Part shown: positions 45,391 through 50,348 of the stretch, piece after piece
Layout of the letters: each line of letters begins with the position of its first letter
How positions within the stretch are numbered: position 1 is the stretch's first letter
Assembly: GCF_029258205.1 (NCBI RefSeq)
Contig: NZ_JARHZJ010000053.1
Location: 1-50,348 of the forward strand
Length of the DNA: 50,348 bases
Reading direction: 5' to 3'
DNA from: Clostridium sp.
Lineage (GTDB): Bacteria; Bacillota; Clostridia; Clostridiales; Clostridiaceae
Made by a program: the position numbers and the translations under genes
The notes under the pieces: model-generated
Told to the model about the DNA's origin: nothing
What the model saw: only the letters and a program-made list of their open reading frames with translations
The model's database searches: none

Positions 45391-45427
45391 AAAAGGTGTT
45401 ATCAAATTGATAACACCTTTTATTTTA
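45391..45427 (+). terminator. Terminator of thiolase
   Basis: Perfect 15-bp stem AAAAGGTGTTATCAA / TTGATAACACCTTTT with a one-base loop (in practice 13 bp and a five-base loop), then TATTTTA. Confidence 0.93.
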
Positions 45428-46247
45428 TAAATAATTTCATTATATTAGCGTATGATTTTTTTGCTTTAAAGAGCTATGATATTTTTATGATTTATGTTAA
45501 TTAGTATTTTATTATAAGAAGTAATACATCTAATAAATTAATTAATGATTTTATGTTCATGAATTAATTGATATTTTAATATTCATAAAAAATAATCAAA
45601 ATTAATTATAAAATTTTAAGTTTATTGGAATTACTTAGTCAATTAATGTTTAGAATTTTAAATATATATCAGTAATTGTTTATATAATGAATAAATAAAC
45701 TAGTTTGTGAAAAAATGAGTGTATAAATTAAATCACTTTTTGTAGAAAAAGGATGAATGATAAAGTTAATAATAGAAAAAAATAGATAGAAAGTGCATAA
45801 AATCATTAAAAAAATAAAAAAATAAAAAAAAAATATAAAAAAATGTGAATAAATATTAAAAAGGTTATTCAAAACCTTTTAAGCTGTAAAGTTTATTCTA
45901 AATAATGGTTTGAAATTTTTTACGCAAAAATAGGGTTAAAAGTTATAATTTAATAACAAAAACTTTTAAAAAAGGATTTCAAAATCGAAAATAGTAATCG
46001 AAAATTAACTTGAGATAAGCAATAAAAGATTAAAAATTCAGAAAAATGAAATTTGATCAAAATAAATATTCAAAAAACTTCAAAAAAAGAGTAAATAAGA
46101 GTTTATGAGAGTAAAAATGAAGGAAGTATATAAAATCACTTTAAAATATTAAAATATTAATAAATATAAGCAAAATTTAAATTTTATTAATATTAAATTC
46201 AGGAATATAATTAGTAAAGTAACATTGCGGAACTATGGAGGTTATAA
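45428..46247 (+). other. 820-bp non-coding stretch ahead of the atp operon
   Basis: Very AT-rich with long A runs (45800-45845) and no gene I can support. A small hairpin AAAAGGTT / AACCTTTT lies near 45860-45880. Possible -10 boxes TATAAT occur at 45944-45949 and 46206-46211, neither with a good -35, so the atp promoter cannot be placed with confidence. The last 15 bases hold the atpI ribosome site GGAGGT. Confidence 0.6.
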
Positions 46248-46616
46248 GTGAACGCTAAAATTAAAAGCTTAGTTTTATCAGTAATGAAAACTAATATTTT
46301 ATTAACGGTAATAGCAACCCTAGCAATTAGTTTATTTAATTTGAAATTAGGGGTGGCTTTTTTAGTTGGAAGTATAGTTGCTACAATTAACTTTACTGTT
46401 AATGCAATTGTAATCCACAAGGTCATTAAAAAAAGACGTGGAGCTTTAAAAATTCAATTGAGCTTTGTACTTAGAATGTTGATGATTCTTGCATTTACTT
46501 TAGTATTTATGAGAAGTGTTGAGGAGTTAGCATTTTACTTAGTCGGGTTCATAGCACATCAGATATCAATATTTATTTATACAAGAAAGAATAAGGCCTT
46601 ATCAAACGTAAAATAA
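46248..46616 (+). CDS. atpI: ATP synthase protein I (AtpI-like)
   Basis: A 122-aa membrane protein with four short membrane segments (about 14-32, 35-56, 70-88, 93-110). It matches AtpI in length, topology and position as the first gene of the F-ATPase operon, where it helps assemble the c-ring. It starts with GTG at 46248 with GGAGGT eight bases upstream. Sequence conservation is low in this family, so placement is a large part of the call. Confidence 0.85.
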   Translation: MNAKIKSLVLSVMKTNILLTVIATLAISLFNLKLGVAFLVGSIVATINFTVNAIVIHKVIKKRRGALKIQLSFVLRMLMILAFTLVFMRSVEELAFYLVGFIAHQISIFIYTRKNKALSNVK

Positions 46617-46667
46617 ATATTTATATACATATATAAATTAATACTAAGATAGAAAGGGAGTGATTCC

Positions 46668-47342
46668 GTGGATATCTTTGCACCAATGTTTACAGTTAAG
46701 ATTGGTAGTTTGACAATTACTAGTACAATAATATTTCAATGGGCAGCAATGCTTGTTATAACAATATTTGCTATTTTATCAACTAGAAATCTTAAAAATA
46801 AACCAGGCAAGTTACAAGTTGTTTTAGAGTCACTTTATCAAACAATTTATAACTTGGTAAAGAGTAACATGGGGGAAAATTATATCAGCTTTGTACCATA
46901 CATAGGAACATTAGCGATATTTTTACTTGTTTTAAACCTTTTTGGATTAATCGGGCTTGCACCTCCAACTCAAGATTTAAGTGTAGCAGTAGCGTTAACA
47001 ATTACTTCCTTTGTCGTTGTTCATGTTAATGCAATATACAGATGTCATATTGGAGGATATATTAAAGGATACTTTAAGCCTTATCCAGTAATGTTACCTT
47101 TAAATATAATGGAGAGAATAATTTTCCCAGTTTCTCTTTCACTACGTTTATTTGGTAATATGTTAGCTGCCACTCTATTAATAGATCTTATGTATTCAGG
47201 TCTAGCTCATATAGGATGGATAGCTCAAATAGGTGTGCCAATAATAGCACACAGTTTCTTCGATGTATTTGATGGAACAATACAAATGATAGTATTTACA
47301 ATGTTAACAATGGTAAATATCAAAATGTTAGCAGATCACTAA
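46668..47342 (+). CDS. atpB: ATP synthase subunit a
   Basis: A 224-aa integral protein with five to six membrane helices and the essential Arg in SLSLRLFGNMLAA (near 160-172). This Arg faces the c-ring in the proton path. It starts with GTG at 46668; AGGGAGTG is upstream. F0 part, in the membrane. Confidence 0.96.
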   Translation: MDIFAPMFTVKIGSLTITSTIIFQWAAMLVITIFAILSTRNLKNKPGKLQVVLESLYQTIYNLVKSNMGENYISFVPYIGTLAIFLLVLNLFGLIGLAPPTQDLSVAVALTITSFVVVHVNAIYRCHIGGYIKGYFKPYPVMLPLNIMERIIFPVSLSLRLFGNMLAATLLIDLMYSGLAHIGWIAQIGVPIIAHSFFDVFDGTIQMIVFTMLTMVNIKMLADH

Positions 47343-47384
47343 GAAAAAACAAAATAATAAATCAACTGAATTGGTTTGATTTAA

Positions 47385-47618
<234 letters not shown>

Positions 47619-47716
47619 TATCAAGATACGTACTAATTTATTAAGAACTTGTAGTAATTAATAAAAAGAGAATAGAGTTAATATAATTGACTCCGAAGGG
47701 AGGCTGTGATTGATAT

Positions 47717-48196
47717 ATGGAATTAGATTTTATGAGAATATTAGCTACAATCATTAACTTTATCATATTAATTCTTATACTAAAACATTTTTTCTGGGAC
47801 AAAATCAAAAAAGCTATTGATGCAAGACAGGAAGCTATAGATGAAACAATCTTACAAGCTGATGAAGATGCAGAGAAGGCTAGAAGATTAAGATTAGATA
47901 ATGAGAGAATTCTTAAGTCTGCTAAAGAAGAAGGTAGAAAATTAAGAGAAGATCAGAAAAAAGAAGCTGACAGAATTTATAAAGAAATAGTTGATGATGC
48001 TCATAAAGAAGCTGAGGCTGTATTAAATAGAGCTAATATTGAAATTCAAAGAGAAGAAGAAAAAGCAAAATACGAATTAAAACAACAAGCAGTTGAGTTA
48101 TCTTTAATGCTTGCAGAAAAAGCTCTTGGCGAAAGCATAGATGAGAATAAACATAGAGATTTAATCAATGATTTTATTGAAAAGGTAGGTATCTAA
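47717..48196 (+). CDS. atpF: ATP synthase subunit b
   Basis: A 159-aa peripheral-stalk protein: one N-terminal membrane helix (about 8-28) followed by a long charged coiled coil (about 35-145, Ala/Glu/Lys/Arg rich). It joins F0 to the delta subunit on F1. GGGAGG lies about 13 bases before the ATG, a long spacing, but an in-frame TGA two codons upstream rules out an earlier start. It ends two bases before atpH. Confidence 0.94.
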   Translation: MELDFMRILATIINFIILILILKHFFWDKIKKAIDARQEAIDETILQADEDAEKARRLRLDNERILKSAKEEGRKLREDQKKEADRIYKEIVDDAHKEAEAVLNRANIEIQREEEKAKYELKQQAVELSLMLAEKALGESIDENKHRDLINDFIEKVGI

Positions 48197-48198
48197 TT

Positions 48199-48738
48199 AT
48201 GTATGAATATTTAGATCGTAGATATGCCTTAGCTCTATATGAAGTCGCAGAAGAGAAAAATAAAGTTGATGAGTACATGAATGATTTAAAAGAAGTGTGT
48301 GACATAATTTATGGAAATAAAGATTTCTATGAAATTATAAAGCACCCTCAAATCAGTACTGTCAGAAAAAAGAAAACTTTCAAAAACATATTTGAAGGTA
48401 AAATAGATGATGAATTACTTTCATTCTTAATGATTCTTATAGAAAAAGATAGAATACTTTATTTAAAAGAAAAGTTAAACCAAATGGAAAAAATTCATAG
48501 AGAAAGAAACAATACTTTATTAGCAGAAGTTAAGAGTGTTGTTCCACTGACATAAGATGAAGTTCAAAGACTTGTAGAAAAGTTAGAGAAAAAATATTCA
48601 AAGAAAATATTATTGAAGCAAGAATTAGATAATAGTATCATAGGTGGACTTTTTGTAAGAGTTGGCGATGATGTTATAGATGGTACTATAAAAGCTAAAC
48701 TTGATGATATGAAACAGATAATGCTTAAGAGAGAATAG
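48199..48738 (+). pseudogene. atpH: ATP synthase subunit delta, interrupted by an in-frame TAA
   Basis: Reading from the ATG at 48199, the delta sequence ([20 protein letters not shown] ...) stops at TAA 48553-48555, codon 119. The same frame then continues without break to TAG at 48736-48738 with the expected C-terminal part ([17 protein letters not shown], then [20 protein letters not shown]). The total would be 179 codons, normal for the family. The preceding residues are VPLT and the stop is one G-to-T change from GAA (Glu). The remaining C-terminal domain carries the surface that binds subunit b, so a 118-aa product should not complete the stalk. It could be a real mutation or an assembly error. 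Confidence 0.9.
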
Positions 48739-48748
48739 AGGTGAGTCT

Positions 48749-50257
48749 ATGCATATTAAACCAGAAGAAATAACTTCTATAATCAAGAATGAAATAAAAA
48801 ATTATGAAAAAGAGTTAGAAACTGTGGATTCTGGTACTATCATTCAGATAGGTGACGGAGTTGCCAGAGTTTATGGACTAGAAGATTGTATGGAAGGTGA
48901 GCTTCTAGAATTCCCTAACCAAGTTTTCGGTATGGCTCTTAACTTAGAGCAAGATAACGTTGGATGCGTTCTTTTAGGATCTGAAGAAGGTATAAAAGAA
49001 GGAGATATCGTTAAAAGAACTGGAAAAATCGTTGAAGTACCAGTAGGTGAAGAGGTAATAGGTAGAGTTGTTAACTCATTAGGTCAACCTATAGACGGAA
49101 AAGGACCTATCAAAAATGATGGATACAGAGCTATAGAAATCCCAGCACCAGGAATACTTGAAAGAAGTTCTGTTAATGAGCCTCTACAAACAGGTATTAA
49201 AGCTATTGACTCAATGATACCAATAGGTAGAGGACAAAGAGAGTTAATTATAGGAGATAGACAAACAGGTAAAACTGCTATAGCTATTGATACTATAATC
49301 AACCAAAAAGGTAAGGATGTTATTTGTATATATGTTGCTATTGGACAAAAACAATCAACTGTTGCAAATATAGTTAATACATTAACTGAAGAAGGAGCTA
49401 TGGACTACTCAATCGTAGTAAGTGCATCAGCATCTGAATCAGCACCATTACAATACATAGCACCATATGCAGGATGTACTATGGGTGAGTACTTTATGAA
49501 TAAAGGAAAACATGTATTAATAATATATGATGACTTAAGTAAACACGCTGTTGCTTACAGAACAATGTCATTATTAATTAGAAGACCACCAGGAAGAGAA
49601 GCTTACCCAGGAGATGTATTCTACATCCACTCAAGATTACTTGAGAGAGCGGCTAAGTTATCAGAGAAAAATGGTGGAGGCTCATTAACAGCACTTCCAA
49701 TAATTGAAACACTAGCTGGAGACGTAACTGCTTACATCCCAACTAACGTTATATCAATAACAGATGGACAGATATTCTTAGAAACTGAGTTATTCAACTC
49801 AGGACAAAGACCAGCTGTTAACCCTGGTATATCAGTTTCAAGGGTTGGAGGAAATGCACAGATAAAAGCAATGAAACAAGTTTCAGGTACATTAAGACTT
49901 GAACTTGCTCAATATAGAGAGTTAGCATCATTCGCTCAATTCGGATCAGACCTTGATAAAGATACTCAAGCAAGACTTGAAAAAGGAAAGAGACTTATTG
50001 AGATCTTAAAACAAGATCAATATAAACCAATGGCAGTTGAAAAACAAATAATGATTATATATGCTGCTGTTAATAATTTCTTACTTGATATACCAGTTCA
50101 AGATATTAAGAAATTCGAAAAAGAATTCTTAGAGCATATGGATACTCATCATAGAGAAGTTGGTAAAGATATTATAGAGAAGAAAGTTTTAAATGATGAA
50201 ATAAAATCTGCTTTAGAAAGCGCTATAGTAGAATTTAAAAAAATATTCTTAATGTAA
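48749..50257 (+). CDS. atpA: ATP synthase subunit alpha
   Basis: A 502-aa F1 subunit, full length. P-loop [10 protein letters not shown] (near 170-178), the Arg finger and [23 protein letters not shown], and [13 protein letters not shown]. It binds nucleotide at the non-catalytic sites and shares the catalytic sites with beta. It starts 10 bases after the delta frame's final stop, with GAGGTGAG upstream. It shows more C-ending codons than the region average. Confidence 0.98.
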   Translation: MHIKPEEITSIIKNEIKNYEKELETVDSGTIIQIGDGVARVYGLEDCMEGELLEFPNQVFGMALNLEQDNVGCVLLGSEEGIKEGDIVKRTGKIVEVPVGEEVIGRVVNSLGQPIDGKGPIKNDGYRAIEIPAPGILERSSVNEPLQTGIKAIDSMIPIGRGQRELIIGDRQTGKTAIAIDTIINQKGKDVICIYVAIGQKQSTVANIVNTLTEEGAMDYSIVVSASASESAPLQYIAPYAGCTMGEYFMNKGKHVLIIYDDLSKHAVAYRTMSLLIRRPPGREAYPGDVFYIHSRLLERAAKLSEKNGGGSLTALPIIETLAGDVTAYIPTNVISITDGQIFLETELFNSGQRPAVNPGISVSRVGGNAQIKAMKQVSGTLRLELAQYRELASFAQFGSDLDKDTQARLEKGKRLIEILKQDQYKPMAVEKQIMIIYAAVNNFLLDIPVQDIKKFEKEFLEHMDTHHREVGKDIIEKKVLNDEIKSALESAIVEFKKIFLM

Positions 50258-50264
50258 AATAAGA

Positions 50265-50290
50265 GCATAGCTTTTTAATTAAAGCTATGC
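50265..50290 (+). other. Hairpin between atpA and atpG
   Basis: Perfect 10-bp stem GCATAGCTTT (50265-50274) / AAAGCTATGC (50281-50290), loop TTAATT, in the 64-base gap. The T run follows only after five other bases (CCACATTTTT), so a weak terminator, a processing signal or an mRNA stabiliser are all possible. Confidence 0.65.
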
Positions 50291-50321
50291 CCACATTTTT
50301 AAGAATGGAGGTGGAGCTTAA

Positions 50322-50348
50322 ATGGCAGGTGCAGGACTTTTAGAAATT
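50322..50348 (+). CDS. atpG: ATP synthase subunit gamma, 5' end (partial)
   Basis: The window ends nine codons into a frame reading MAGAGLLEI, the usual start of bacterial gamma subunits. A strong GGAGGTGG site lies ten bases upstream. Order and start fit the rotor subunit that follows atpA in F-ATPase operons. Confidence 0.85.

Noticed and set aside
45322..45504. Plus-strand 60-codon frame running out of thlA
   Set aside because: It starts inside the thiolase gene in another frame and crosses its terminator.
45669..45872. Minus-strand frame of 67 codons in the gap before atpI
   Set aside because: It is the reverse of long A-rich runs, giving a Phe/Ile low-complexity peptide, and has no ribosome site or family resemblance.
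48199..48555. A naturally short 118-aa delta subunit
   Set aside because: The same frame continues past the TAA with recognisable delta sequence to the expected length, so an interrupted gene fits better.

Overview
The window is very AT-rich (coding and non-coding), with Clostridium-type ribosome binding sites, intrinsic terminators with long U tracts, spore genes, and clostridial thiolase and cyanophycin genes. Gene content and protein sequences fit Clostridium perfringens or a very close relative; the species is inferred from familiarity, not from a search.

Layout. 1-361: the 3' end of a 23S rRNA gene followed directly by tRNA-Asn. 685-4509: an OmpR-type response regulator, its sensor kinase and a lipoprotein. 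4638-9613: an LtaS-like phosphoglycerol transferase, a YedF selenium-metabolism protein with an FAD oxidoreductase, then an SGNH hydrolase coupled to a RusA-like nuclease carrying an added zinc knuckle. 9755-13872: tsaD, an alpha/beta-hydrolase-fold protein that lacks its catalytic residues, an HtrA protease behind four 11-bp repeats, and a lone PTS IIB protein. 14033-20472: a spore-coat cluster of three CotS-like proteins, two GT4 glycosyltransferases and one unknown protein. 20665-29119: a sporulation and storage block: yabG, veg, sipL, cphB-cphA, ispE and spoIIR. Predicted sigma-K, sigma-E and sigma-F promoters lie at the expected genes.

29157-43922 is housekeeping in an order recalling Bacillus subtilis: a PP-loop ATPase, a DUF1934 protein, pyrG, rho, an MGDG/UgtP-type glycosyltransferase, rpmE, tdk, a DUF1385-PrmC fusion, prfA, a membrane protein, tsaC, rpiB, upp and wecB. 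44189-45367 is thiolase behind a consensus promoter and a Rex-like operator. 46248 to the end is the F-type ATP synthase operon atpI-B-E-F-H-A-G, with the gamma gene running off the window.

Main points for follow-up: (a) atpH is interrupted by an in-frame TAA at codon 119, with the rest of the delta subunit still readable; (b) a candidate small RNA of about 88 nt on the minus strand between veg and sipL, with a near-consensus promoter and a perfect terminator; (c) the four 11-bp repeats ahead of htrA; (d) Asn-rich, prion-like Rho; (e) the catalytically dead alpha/beta-hydrolase homologue; (f) the DUF1385-PrmC fusion; (g) the spore-coat cluster with an unknown protein. I see no phage, insertion sequence or CRISPR array.
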